Source: Bacilli bacterium
GTDB lineage: Bacteria > Bacillota_I > Bacilli_A > RF39 > UBA660
Assembly (NCBI GenBank): GCA_017525035.1
Contig: JAFXTH010000015.1
Coordinates: forward strand, 27,147 to 91,146
Direction: 5' to 3'
DNA length: 64,000 bases
Shown: positions 9,075 to 17,255 of the stretch, one piece after another
How the letters are laid out: the number at the start of each line of letters is the position of its first letter
How positions within the stretch are numbered: the first letter of the stretch is position 1
Made by a program: the position numbers and the translations under genes
Notes under the pieces: model-generated
Database searches by the model: none
The model's input: only the letters and a program-made list of their open reading frames with translations
Told to the model about the DNA's origin: nothing

Positions 9075-10339
9075 GAATAGGTTTATTTACTGATACATAT
9101 CCTCCATTCATAAATGGAGTATCAACAAGTGTATTTATGTTAAAGAAAGCCCTAGAAAGAAAAGGTCATCAAGTATTTGTAGTTACGCTAAATAGTGAAA
9201 GTTTCAAATATAGTTTTGATGAAGATAACACAGTAATCAGAATACCTGGATTACCAATTGGTATTTATGATTATCGCGTTACTAGTGTTTATCCACTAAG
9301 AGCGATGAATATAATTAGAAAGTGGAAATTAGATGTAATACATTCACATACAGAATTTAGTGTAGGAACATTTGCAAGATTTATATCAAGACAATATAAT
9401 ATTCCTCTTGTTCACACATATCATACTTTGTATGAAGATTATGTATATTACATTACTAAAGGATATTTTGATAAACCAAGTAAAAAGATAGTAGAGTACT
9501 TAACACAGTTCTATTGTGATAAGACTGCTAATGAGCTTATTGTACCTACTAAGAAGATTTATGATTTGTTTAAAGAAAAATATAATGTAGATAAAAATAT
9601 CTATGTAATACCTACTGGTATTGAAATAGATAGATTCTATGAAGAAAATGTTGATAATAAAAAAGTAGATAAGATAAGAAAAGATTTAAAGATTTCTAAA
9701 GATAGCTTTAATATAGTTTTCGTTGGAAGACTTGCAAAAGAAAAGAATGTTGATTTGCTTTTATCAGCACAGAAGAGAATTAATGAAAAAGAGAAAAACA
9801 TTAATTTGATTATTATTGGTGATGGACCAGATATGGATGAGTATAAGGAAACAGCTAAGAAGTTAGGAATAGCTAAAAATGTTTTCTTTACTGGTAAAGT
9901 GCCTTGGGAAGAAATTCCTGCTTATTATAGAGCTGGTAATATATTTGCTACTGCATCAACTAGTGAGACACAGGGATTAACTGTTATTGAAGCAATGGCT
10001 GCATCTATTGCACCAGTATGTATTGATGATGAAAGTTTTAGAAACACAGTATTTGATGGGCTTAATGGTGAAATTTTTAAAGATGAAGATGAATATGTTG
10101 ATATAGTATTTGATCTTTATAAAGATAGAAAGAAATTAGCTAATTTACAAAAGCAAGCTAGATTAAATGCTGAAGTTCATAGTTCTAAATATTATGGAGA
10201 ATCAGTTTTAGATGTTTATAAACATGCTATAAAACATAAGAAATACGATAACTATGGTGTTATAGGTAAGATTGTTGAAAAAATTAAGGAGAGTAAAAAT
10301 GAAACTCGTAGTAGGAAATCAAAAGACGTATCTAAATAG
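9071..10339 (+). CDS. family 4 glycosyltransferase, probable glycolipid synthase
   Basis: A 422-residue GT-B enzyme. The N-terminal half carries LFTDTYPPFINGVSTSV and HSHTEFSVG, and the C-terminal half the nucleotide-sugar motif SETQGLTVIEAMAAS, which contains the E-x7-E pair of retaining GT4 enzymes. This is the pattern of 1,2-diacylglycerol 3-alpha-glucosyltransferases of Acholeplasma and Streptococcus, so synthesis of monoglucosyl-diacylglycerol is the best guess. Other acceptors cannot be excluded. Its start overlaps the flippase-like gene. Its last 41 bases overlap tpiA in another frame, and that basic tail (ESKNETRSRKSKDVSK) may be a dispensable extension. Confidence 0.83.
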   Translation: MRIGLFTDTYPPFINGVSTSVFMLKKALERKGHQVFVVTLNSESFKYSFDEDNTVIRIPGLPIGIYDYRVTSVYPLRAMNIIRKWKLDVIHSHTEFSVGTFARFISRQYNIPLVHTYHTLYEDYVYYITKGYFDKPSKKIVEYLTQFYCDKTANELIVPTKKIYDLFKEKYNVDKNIYVIPTGIEIDRFYEENVDNKKVDKIRKDLKISKDSFNIVFVGRLAKEKNVDLLLSAQKRINEKEKNINLIIIGDGPDMDEYKETAKKLGIAKNVFFTGKVPWEEIPAYYRAGNIFATASTSETQGLTVIEAMAASIAPVCIDDESFRNTVFDGLNGEIFKDEDEYVDIVFDLYKDRKKLANLQKQARLNAEVHSSKYYGESVLDVYKHAIKHKKYDNYGVIGKIVEKIKESKNETRSRKSKDVSK

Positions 10340-11018
10340 ATCTGATGTTTTAGATTTTATCAATCACACAAGTGATGTTGATTGTTCACGTGCAGTAGTT
10401 TGTCCTAGCGATATTTATATCGATATGTATTTAGATAAATCTAAATATGTAGTTGGAGCACAAAATTGTTCTTGCAAAGGAAATGGTGCATCAACTGGCG
10501 AAATAAGTGCAGAACAACTTAATTCATTAGGAGCATCTTACTGTATAGTTGCTCACTCAGAAAGAAGAGCAGATCAACACGAAACAGGTGATATGTTTGT
10601 TAAAAAAATTAATAACTTAATTGAAAACAACATTATTCCAATATTTTGTGTTGGTGAAAATTTAGATGAAAAGGAAAGAAACCTTTCTAAAGATGTAGTA
10701 GGAAAACAAATATTAGAAGTTTATGATAGTTTAGACCCTAGTATTATGGAAAAGATTATCATTGCTTATGAACCAATATGGTCTATAGGTACTGGTAAAA
10801 TACCTACTAATCCTGAAATAGAAGACGTTACTAGTTATATAAAAGATTTAATTCAAGATAAATATGGTAAACGTGTAGCAGTATTATATGGAGGAAGTGT
10901 TAATATGAAAAATGTTGATACTTTAAATGAAATTGATATTGTTGATGGTTACTTAATAGGTGGAGCTAGTACAAAACCTGAGGAATTTAAATATATTATG
11001 AGTAAATGTGAGAGATAA
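10299..11018 (+). CDS. tpiA: triosephosphate isomerase
   Basis: A 239-residue TIM-barrel enzyme interconverting dihydroxyacetone phosphate and glyceraldehyde 3-phosphate. Catalytic residues are present: Lys9, His86 (VAHSERR) and Glu158 (AYEPIWSIGTGK), plus the phosphate loops GGS and GGAS. The N-terminal signature reads GNQKTY where most TIMs have GNWKMN, and the protein is about 10 residues shorter than usual. ATG 10299 was chosen because AAGGAGAG precedes it and the protein then begins MKLVVGNQK. A TTG further upstream adds unneeded residues. It ends the pgk operon, and a terminator follows. Confidence 0.94.
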   Translation: MKLVVGNQKTYLNRSDVLDFINHTSDVDCSRAVVCPSDIYIDMYLDKSKYVVGAQNCSCKGNGASTGEISAEQLNSLGASYCIVAHSERRADQHETGDMFVKKINNLIENNIIPIFCVGENLDEKERNLSKDVVGKQILEVYDSLDPSIMEKIIIAYEPIWSIGTGKIPTNPEIEDVTSYIKDLIQDKYGKRVAVLYGGSVNMKNVDTLNEIDIVDGYLIGGASTKPEEFKYIMSKCER

Positions 11019-11031
11019 TCTCACATTTTTT
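11004..11031 (+). terminator. rho-independent terminator after tpiA
   Basis: Ten-base-pair stem AAATGTGAGA / TCTCACATTT with loop GATAA and a T-run. It overlaps the tpiA stop. Confidence 0.85.
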
Positions 11032-11036
11032 CGTTT

Positions 11037-11043
11037 TTCGACA
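11037..11043 (-). promoter_or_regulatory. candidate Spo0A box upstream of spo0A
   Basis: TTCGACA on the plus strand is a perfect 5'-TGTCGAA-3' on the minus strand, the core of the Bacillus 0A box. It lies 90 bases before spo0A and past the tpiA terminator. Autoregulation is inferred. Confidence 0.5.
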
Positions 11044-11096
11044 CTATTTTACATAACTAGCTAATCTTCGCTATGTACTTTGTATTTTTATTAATT

Positions 11097-11102
11097 TATA
11101 AT
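11097..11102 (+). promoter_or_regulatory. candidate -10 element for spo0A
   Basis: TATAAT lies 30 bases before the spo0A start. No convincing -35 at 17 bases and no SigH-type GAAT was found. Confidence 0.35.
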
Positions 11103-11132
11103 TGATATTGCGTGTAGTAAGAAAGGAAAATT

Positions 11133-11903
11133 ATGGACAACATTAAAGTGCTTGTTATCGATGATAACGTGGAGTTAGTCAGTATGATTAAGAAGTATTT
11201 TAGTGATCACGCTAATATCAATGTATGTTTAGAAGCTTATGATGGTGATGAGGGACTAAAATTGATTAAAGAGCATCAAAGTGATTACGACTTAGTAGTT
11301 TTAGACTTAGTAATGCCAAAAAAAGATGGACTAGATGTATTGGAAGATATGAAGAAGTTAAATATTAATAAAAAAGTAATAGTTATTTCTTCTTATAATA
11401 CTGAGGAAATGATTAGAAAAACTTCTTTATTAGGAATTGATTATTTCATTGTTAAACCATTTGAAATGTCTAATTTAGAGAAGAAGATATTAAGTTGTTT
11501 TGAGAATAATAATTATGGTAAAATAATTGATGTGTATCACAACAACTTGCAAATATCAGTAACAAAGATATTGCATGAGTTAGGTGTTCCTTCACATATT
11601 AAAGGTTATCAATATATTAGAGAAGGAATAATGCTTATTTACGATAAACCTGAGTTTATTGGAAGTATAACAAAAGAGTTATATCCAGATATAGCAAAGA
11701 CCTATACAACGACCGTATCGCGTGTAGAACGTGCGATAAGGCATGCTATAGAGGTTAGTTGGAATAGAGGCAATTGGGATTTGATGGAGGATATATTTGG
11801 CCATAGTGTCGATATAGATAAGGCAAAGCCCACAAATTCAGAATTTATAGTAACAATTGCTGATAAACTAAGAATGGATTATTGTAAAATAGCGTTCGCT
11901 TAG
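11133..11903 (+). CDS. spo0A: Spo0A, sporulation transcription factor
   Basis: A 256-residue response regulator. Residues 1-120 form the receiver domain with acidic DD near residue 10, phospho-acceptor Asp in [12 protein letters not shown] (D56-type position) and Lys in FIVKPFE. The C-terminal effector domain is diagnostic of Spo0[21 protein letters not shown], then [18 protein letters not shown] (DNA recognition helix) and KPTNSEFI. It controls entry into sporulation and stationary phase after phosphorelay activation. The usual neighbour spoIVB is absent; two unknown genes follow instead. A 0A-box-like site upstream suggests self-control. Confidence 0.95.
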   Translation: MDNIKVLVIDDNVELVSMIKKYFSDHANINVCLEAYDGDEGLKLIKEHQSDYDLVVLDLVMPKKDGLDVLEDMKKLNINKKVIVISSYNTEEMIRKTSLLGIDYFIVKPFEMSNLEKKILSCFENNNYGKIIDVYHNNLQISVTKILHELGVPSHIKGYQYIREGIMLIYDKPEFIGSITKELYPDIAKTYTTTVSRVERAIRHAIEVSWNRGNWDLMEDIFGHSVDIDKAKPTNSEFIVTIADKLRMDYCKIAFA

Positions 11904-11911
11904 GAGGTAAA

Positions 11912-12070
11912 ATGACATTTTTAGAGCTTGATGAAGACTATAGAGATTTTGGTAGTGAAATAAAAGGTTATTATGATAAAAATGATTATGAAGATGAATC
12001 ATATGATGATAAAAAAAATATTGAAATAGAAGAAGACAATGAAGCGGGTAGTACTTATGAAACTGCGTAA
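11912..12070 (+). CDS. 52-residue acidic microprotein in the spo0A operon
   Basis: A short frame beginning MTFLELDEDYRDFGSEIKGY and ending NEAGSTYETA. About a third of residues are Asp or Glu, with many Tyr. ATG 11912 has a perfect AGGAGG-like site (TAGGAGGTAAA) six bases upstream and begins eight bases after the spo0A stop, so translation is likely. The end overlaps the following membrane-protein gene. No family recognised. Being acidic and coupled to spo0A, it could bind a basic partner or modulate Spo0A, but that is speculation. Confidence 0.6.
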   Translation: MTFLELDEDYRDFGSEIKGYYDKNDYEDESYDDKKNIEIEEDNEAGSTYETA

Positions 12071-12506
12071 GAGTGCTGTAATAATAACTTTACTTTCATT
12101 AACAATATTATTGATCATATTATATTTTGTATTGCATAACTCAAGTAATCATTATCTAAAATGTCAGGTTAATATGGGCAGTGACTCACATCAAGATATA
12201 TACTTTTATTTTGATGATAAAGATGAAAAGATAATAAAACAAAGAATTGAATACTTTTATTATTTTGATGAATTTGATAAGCAAGATGCAACGTTTCAAC
12301 AGGATAAAGAGTACTATGTAAGGGTTGCAACATGTAATAGTATATTTGATGGAAGTGTGACATGCGACGTTAAAGTTGAAGAAGAAAAAGCAGTTGTTAA
12401 TGCTACTTTTTCTGCTGATAATTTAAATAAAAATTTCTTAGTATACAACATGGATAAAACAAGTTTAAAAAAGTATTTAAAAGAAAGAAATATAGAATGT
12501 GATTAA
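12057..12506 (+). CDS. membrane-anchored extracytoplasmic protein of unknown function
   Basis: A 149-residue protein (155 if the in-frame ATG at 12039 is used; neither has a clear ribosome site, so coupling to the acidic microprotein is likely). A short basic N-terminus (MKLRKSAVI) leads into one membrane helix. A ~110-residue outside domain follows with four cysteines (LKCQVN, VATCNS, VTCDV and the penultimate Cys) that could form two disulfides. No family recognised. It is the last gene of the apparent spo0A operon and its stop lies at the foot of a terminator. Confidence 0.68.
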   Translation: MKLRKSAVIITLLSLTILLIILYFVLHNSSNHYLKCQVNMGSDSHQDIYFYFDDKDEKIIKQRIEYFYYFDEFDKQDATFQQDKEYYVRVATCNSIFDGSVTCDVKVEEEKAVVNATFSADNLNKNFLVYNMDKTSLKKYLKERNIECD

Positions 12507-12530
12507 AAGGCCTTTTTTAAGACCTTTTTG
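12505..12530 (+). terminator. terminator after the spo0A operon
   Basis: AAAAGG...CCTTTTT stem with one C-A mismatch near the top, ending in a T-run. Confidence 0.65.
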
Positions 12531-12542
12531 TTTTGGTTTATC

Positions 12543-12571
12543 TTGCTTTTAATCGCCTTTAAATTTATAAT
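12543..12571 (+). promoter_or_regulatory. promoter of the TelA-module operon
   Basis: TTGCTT (12543-12548), 17-base spacer, TATAAT (12566-12571). It is 28 bases before the ATG at 12599. Confidence 0.7.
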
Positions 12572-12598
12572 TAATATAGTAGAAAAGAGTTGGTTAAG

Positions 12599-14221
12599 AT
12601 GAAAAATAATAATGATTCATTAAAGAGTATAATCGTTTTATTTGTAATTGTTTTTGCTATATATTTATTACCTAGTATTTCAAGTATGTTATCCATAGTA
12701 GATAATAAAGAAGAAGATCATAGTGTAGATAACTATAGTTATAGTGATTCAGTGTTTAGTATTATTACTACTCCTGAAAATAAGGAGTTAGAAAGTACAA
12801 TAAACAATTATTTTAGTGATAAAGGTGTTGAAGTTAAAATAACTTATGCTGATAACTTGGAAATAGTTTCTGCAATAAATAGTGGTAGAAAGTATGATGC
12901 AATATGGTCATCTAACTCTATTTGGTTATATATGTTGGATTCATCTGTTAAAACATCTAACTTAAGATCAACTAGTATTACTCCAATAGTATTTGGAATT
13001 AAAAAGTCTAAAGCAGCATCTTTAGGACTTATTAATAAAGATGTTACAATGAATGACTTATTAAAGTTAATACAAAATAAAGAATTAAACTTTAGTATGG
13101 CTAATCCAGTTACTACTAACAGTGGAGCATCTGCTTATTTAAATATATTATCTACTTTAGCAGGTAATCCAGAAGTATTAACAATGGATTATTTGAATGA
13201 TGGAAAATTAAAAGATAAGTTAATCACATTCTTTACTGGACTTACTCGTACATCTGGAGATGAAAACTTCTTAGAAGAATCATTCATAAATGGTGATTAT
13301 GATGCTGCTGTTACTTACGAATCATCAATTATAAGCATTAATAAAAAATTAGTAGCATCAGGTAAAGAACCACTTTACTTAATATATCCAGTTGATGGTG
13401 TATCAATTTGTGATTCACCACTTGTATTTGTAAATAATGGTAATCAAGAAAAAGAAGATATATTTTTAGAATTCCAAGCTTATGTAATGAGTGAAGATGG
13501 TCAAAAGATATTAACTACTCTTGGAAGAAGAACTTGGTATGGTGGTATTTCTGATAATGTTAATAAAAATATATTTAATCCTGACTGGGGGATTGATACA
13601 ACTAAATATATTTCACCAGTAAAATATCCAAGTAAAGAAGTAATTAGACAAGCATTATATTTATATCAAACAGAATTAAGAAAACCAGTTCATGTAGTAT
13701 TCTGCCTTGATTTTTCAGGAAGTATGAGAGGGGACGGAATAACATCACTTAGAGATGCAATTAAATTTATCTTTGGTGATGAAGCTGTTGCAAACATGAT
13801 TCAATTTTCTGAAAAAGATAAAATAGATATTATTAGATTTAATGAAGATGTTAGAAGAATTGCTTTTGGTTCTGGAAGCGATGGTAAACAATTTATCGAT
13901 AAAGTAAATTCTACTTCTCCATATGGAGGTACTTCATTATATCCTTCAGTTGTAGCTGCATATAATTATTTGAAAGACGAATCTGATGAGTACAATGTTT
14001 CAATTATAGTAATGACTGATGGAGAAGGAAACATAGGTCATCTTGATGATGTAATTGATGTTTATGAAGAGTCAAAAAGAGAAATACCAATTTATTCAAT
14101 TACGTTTGGTAGTGCTTCAGAATCACAATTAATATCACTTGCTACTTTAAGTAATGGTAAAGTATTTGATGGTAGAACTGATTTAATTAAAGCCTTCAAA
14201 ACTGTAAGAGAGTATAACTAG
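12599..14221 (+). CDS. membrane-anchored substrate-binding / von Willebrand factor A fusion protein
   Basis: A 540-residue protein with an N-terminal signal anchor (about residues 8-30). A ~300-residue domain like extracellular solute-binding proteins follows (IWSSNSIWLYML, NPVTTNSGASAYLNIL), then a C-terminal VWA domain. The metal-ion-dependent adhesion site is complete: DFSGS at 371-375, Thr445 in GGTSLYPS and Asp474 in MTDGEG. ATG 12599 is preferred over a TTG at 12590 because AAGAG sits at usable distance. It heads an operon with XpaC, a second binding-type protein and TelA. The ligand is unknown; VWA domains usually mediate metal-dependent protein contacts. Confidence 0.85.
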   Translation: MKNNNDSLKSIIVLFVIVFAIYLLPSISSMLSIVDNKEEDHSVDNYSYSDSVFSIITTPENKELESTINNYFSDKGVEVKITYADNLEIVSAINSGRKYDAIWSSNSIWLYMLDSSVKTSNLRSTSITPIVFGIKKSKAASLGLINKDVTMNDLLKLIQNKELNFSMANPVTTNSGASAYLNILSTLAGNPEVLTMDYLNDGKLKDKLITFFTGLTRTSGDENFLEESFINGDYDAAVTYESSIISINKKLVASGKEPLYLIYPVDGVSICDSPLVFVNNGNQEKEDIFLEFQAYVMSEDGQKILTTLGRRTWYGGISDNVNKNIFNPDWGIDTTKYISPVKYPSKEVIRQALYLYQTELRKPVHVVFCLDFSGSMRGDGITSLRDAIKFIFGDEAVANMIQFSEKDKIDIIRFNEDVRRIAFGSGSDGKQFIDKVNSTSPYGGTSLYPSVVAAYNYLKDESDEYNVSIIVMTDGEGNIGHLDDVIDVYEESKREIPIYSITFGSASESQLISLATLSNGKVFDGRTDLIKAFKTVREYN

Positions 14222-14229
14222 GTGATATT

Positions 14230-14856
14230 ATGAAGGGCAAAGAAATAGTATCAGGTGTAGTTGGAGCTTCATTTTTTGCATTAGGATATCTTGGATTGTC
14301 AGTTGCTTTAGTTCCATCTTTGGTAATTGGAGCAGGTGCTTATGTTGCAAGTGAACTTGTAATGAAAGGCCCAGAAAGTGGCGTAGATAAAATAGAAGAT
14401 ATGAGTTTGAAGAAGCGAATAGAAATTGCTAGAAAATCAAACAAGCACATAAGTGAAATGGAAAACGAAATAGATAGTTTAGAAGTAAGCAGGCATTTAA
14501 AGAAAATAAATAAAACAACTTCTAAAATATTGAATACCATTGAAAAAAATAAATTAAATAATAAGACAAGTAATAAGTTTTTGGACTACTATCTTCCTGT
14601 GTGTGTTAAAATAATAGATAGATATGACGAAATTGAAAATCAGGAATTAACATCAAAAGATAGTAAGAAATATATGGATAGCAGTATTAAAATGATAAAA
14701 GAAACTTCTCTTGCTTTTGATAAAATATTAGATAGTTTATATCAAAATGATATTTATAATAATGAGGCAGAAATGAAAGTATATAATCAGATGCTTAAAT
14801 CTGATGGATATAATTCTAGTGAGTTAGAAGTTAAGGATGGTGATACAGATGAATAA
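14230..14856 (+). CDS. XpaC-like 5-bromo-4-chloroindolyl phosphate hydrolysis family protein
   Basis: A 208-residue protein with two hydrophobic segments in residues 8-42 (GVVGASFFALGYLGLSVALV and following). A long helical, lysine-rich cytoplasmic part follows. The architecture and the TelA partner match the XpaC family, named for an indirect phosphatase phenotype in Bacillus; its biochemical role is not established. It starts 8 bases after the VWA gene behind AGGTGAT and overlaps the following gene by 8 bases. I infer that it links the outside-facing binding proteins to cytoplasmic TelA. Family assignment rests on fold pattern plus context. Confidence 0.72.
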   Translation: MKGKEIVSGVVGASFFALGYLGLSVALVPSLVIGAGAYVASELVMKGPESGVDKIEDMSLKKRIEIARKSNKHISEMENEIDSLEVSRHLKKINKTTSKILNTIEKNKLNNKTSNKFLDYYLPVCVKIIDRYDEIENQELTSKDSKKYMDSSIKMIKETSLAFDKILDSLYQNDIYNNEAEMKVYNQMLKSDGYNSSELEVKDGDTDE

Positions 14857-16042
14857 AAAAAGAATACTTGGTATTGCAATATTTGTTGTATTAATATTGG
14901 CTGTTGTAGGTATTAAATTTTTCCAAGATGGAGGATTTGAAGATGATTCTAATCTTACAACTGTTTATGTTGCAACAGGTGGAGGGAAAGACAAATTCTT
15001 AAAAGATGAAGAAGTAGTAAAAATCCTAAGAAAGAAATATAAGTTAAATGTGGTATACGATTCTTGGAGTAATGGAGATACTGTTAGAATCCCACTTATA
15101 AGGGAATATAATAAAAATGGTAATCAAAGTATAGTAGAAAGAATTTCTAAAGGAGAAGAATTCTCAATAACATCTCCTGAAGTATCTACATATGATGCTT
15201 TATATACTTCTGATCAAAGATTTTATGATTATTACAAATTAAAACCAGATAAAACTAAAAATGAACCAGATAGATATACTGTATTGGATGGTGGGTTAAC
15301 TCTTAATACACCAATAGTAATCTATAGTTGGAAAGAAGTAGTAGAAAAACTAGAAAAAGAAAATGTTGTTACAAACCGTGATGGAGTATATTTTATTACT
15401 GATATGGATAAATTAATGAAGTATATTCTTGATGGTAAAAAATGGAAAGATATTGGATTAACTGAATTATATGGTTCTATAAACATTGCATCAACTGATC
15501 CAGTAACATCTTCTCCCGGAACAACATATTATGGATTATTGCTTTCAATATTATCAGGTGGAGAAGTAACAAATGAGAATATAAATATTAACTTACCAAA
15601 ACTAAAAGAATTTTATATTAAATCAGGATATATGAATAATACTCCTGCTGATTTGTTTGAAAGATATTTAAAAACTGGTATGGGTGGAGAACCAATGATC
15701 GTAGACTATGAAAAAAGTATTATTGATTTCTCTATTTCAAATCCGAATGGGTTTAAACAAGTAAAAGATAATATAGTGATTCTTTATCCATCTCCAACAA
15801 GTTGGAATAGCCATTGCTTTGCAGCATTTACTGAGAATGGAAAAAAATTACTAGAAGCATATAACGATGAAGAAATTCAAAGAATAGCTTGGGAAAAATA
15901 TGGATTTAGAACAGGTATTACAGGTGGTACTTATGATGTATCAAAAGTAGGATTAGGAATACCTCAAAGTTTATCAAGCACAGTACCATCATTAAAAATG
16001 GATACATATAATGCTTTAATAAATTATTTAAAAGGAGAATAG
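14849..16042 (+). CDS. membrane-anchored substrate-binding-like protein
   Basis: A 397-residue protein with an N-terminal anchor (about residues 4-23, no lipobox Cys). A two-lobed solute-binding-type domain follows, with VATGGGKDKFL early and STDPVTSSPGTTYYGLLLSI in the middle. The latter is similar in character to the NPVTTNSGASAY segment of the VWA protein two genes upstream, so the two may be paralogous in that domain. There is no VWA domain and no ABC permease nearby, so transport is unlikely. ATG 14849, inside the end of the XpaC gene, is chosen over 14837 because GGTGAT then sits in place. Confidence 0.78.
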   Translation: MNKKRILGIAIFVVLILAVVGIKFFQDGGFEDDSNLTTVYVATGGGKDKFLKDEEVVKILRKKYKLNVVYDSWSNGDTVRIPLIREYNKNGNQSIVERISKGEEFSITSPEVSTYDALYTSDQRFYDYYKLKPDKTKNEPDRYTVLDGGLTLNTPIVIYSWKEVVEKLEKENVVTNRDGVYFITDMDKLMKYILDGKKWKDIGLTELYGSINIASTDPVTSSPGTTYYGLLLSILSGGEVTNENININLPKLKEFYIKSGYMNNTPADLFERYLKTGMGGEPMIVDYEKSIIDFSISNPNGFKQVKDNIVILYPSPTSWNSHCFAAFTENGKKLLEAYNDEEIQRIAWEKYGFRTGITGGTYDVSKVGLGIPQSLSSTVPSLKMDTYNALINYLKGE

Positions 16043-16043
16043 T

Positions 16044-17192
16044 ATGGAATTAAAAGTAGAAAAAATGCAAGATAAGGAATTAGAAAAAATTGCAGAGATA
16101 GGAAAAGATGCAGATGAATCAAAAATTGAAGCATCGTTAAACTATGAAAATTTAACAGACGAAGAAAAGGCTGCTATTGATAAGTTCAATCAAGAAATTG
16201 ATGTTCATGATCAAACACAAGTATTACAATTTGGTAATGCTGCACAAGAAAAAATATCTAAGTTTAGCGATTCAGTTTTGGAAAATGTTAGAACAAAAGA
16301 TGCTGGAGAAACAGGTAAACTTTTAGGTGATTTAGTAGCAGAAATCAAATCATTCGATCATGCTGTTGATTCTTCACAAAAAATGAATATTATCGAAAGA
16401 ATATTCTCAAGTGCTAAGAAGAAATTTGATAAATTAATTGCAAAATATAACAAGATTGAAAATAATGTTAGTACTATTGAAAAAGGACTTGAAGCAGATA
16501 AACTTCAAATGTTGAAAGATATTACTATTTATGACACAATGTATGAAAAAAACTTAGAATATTTTAAAGAAATTTCTTTATATATCATTGCAGGAGAAAA
16601 GAAACTTGATGAGTTAAGAAATGTAGAACTTGTTGAATTAAAGAACAAAGCACAAGAAACTGGTGAACAACTTGATATTCAAAAAGTTCAAGATATGGAA
16701 AATATCATTAATAGATTCGAAAAGAAAATCTATGATTTAAAAACAACAAGAGTTATTTCATTACAAATGGCTCCTCAAATTAGATTGCTTCAAAATAATG
16801 AAGCAGAACTTGTTGAAAAGATTCAAAGTTCTATTACAAATACAATTCCATTATGGAAGAATCAAATGGTTTTAGCACTAGGTATTAATAATGCTAAAAC
16901 TGCATTAAAGCATCAACAAGAAGTATCTAAAGTTACTAATGAAATGTTAGTAAAGAATAGTGAAACATTAAAACAAGGTGCTGTTGAAGTAGCTCAAGAA
17001 AGCGAAAGAGCAATTGTTGATATTGAAACACTTAAGAAGACTAACCAAAATATTATTGAGACTTTAGATAAAGTTATCGAAATTCATGAACAAGGAAAAA
17101 TCAAACGTCAAGAATCTGAAAAAGAACTTGAAAACATCGAGAAAGAACTTAAAGATAAGATGCTTGAAATTAAAGTTCAAAAAGCTGAATAA
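16044..17192 (+). CDS. telA: TelA family toxic-anion-resistance protein
   Basis: A 382-residue, wholly helical cytoplasmic protein. The TelA signature is clear in the C-terminal third: ALGINNAKTALKHQQEVSKV followed by long coiled coil. A central segment (VISLQMAPQIRLLQNNEAEL) is also typical. TelA proteins are associated with tellurite and antibiotic tolerance and with Ter-type stress systems, but their mechanism is unknown. It begins two bases after the preceding stop behind AAAGGAG and ends the operon at a perfect hairpin. Its partners here (XpaC and two binding-type proteins) suggest a membrane-linked sensing complex. Confidence 0.92.
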   Translation: MELKVEKMQDKELEKIAEIGKDADESKIEASLNYENLTDEEKAAIDKFNQEIDVHDQTQVLQFGNAAQEKISKFSDSVLENVRTKDAGETGKLLGDLVAEIKSFDHAVDSSQKMNIIERIFSSAKKKFDKLIAKYNKIENNVSTIEKGLEADKLQMLKDITIYDTMYEKNLEYFKEISLYIIAGEKKLDELRNVELVELKNKAQETGEQLDIQKVQDMENIINRFEKKIYDLKTTRVISLQMAPQIRLLQNNEAELVEKIQSSITNTIPLWKNQMVLALGINNAKTALKHQQEVSKVTNEMLVKNSETLKQGAVEVAQESERAIVDIETLKKTNQNIIETLDKVIEIHEQGKIKRQESEKELENIEKELKDKMLEIKVQKAE

Positions 17193-17221
17193 AAAGAAAA
17201 AATATACTTTTTTCTTTTTTT
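17191..17221 (+). terminator. terminator after telA
   Basis: Twelve-base-pair stem AAAAAGAAAAAA / TTTTTTCTTTTT with loop TATAC, then T. Confidence 0.75.
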
Positions 17222-17222
17222 A

Positions 17223-17231
17223 TGCTAGAAT
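17223..17231 (+). promoter_or_regulatory. extended -10 promoter for the 17256 gene
   Basis: TGCTAGAAT directly follows the telA terminator T-tract. Confidence 0.4.
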
Positions 17232-17255
17232 AAAGCCTATTAAGGAGAGGGCTAT

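Noticed and set aside
14849..16042. Substrate-binding-like protein as part of an ABC importer
   Set aside because: No permease or ABC ATPase genes in the operon or anywhere in the window, and the anchor lacks a lipobox Cys.
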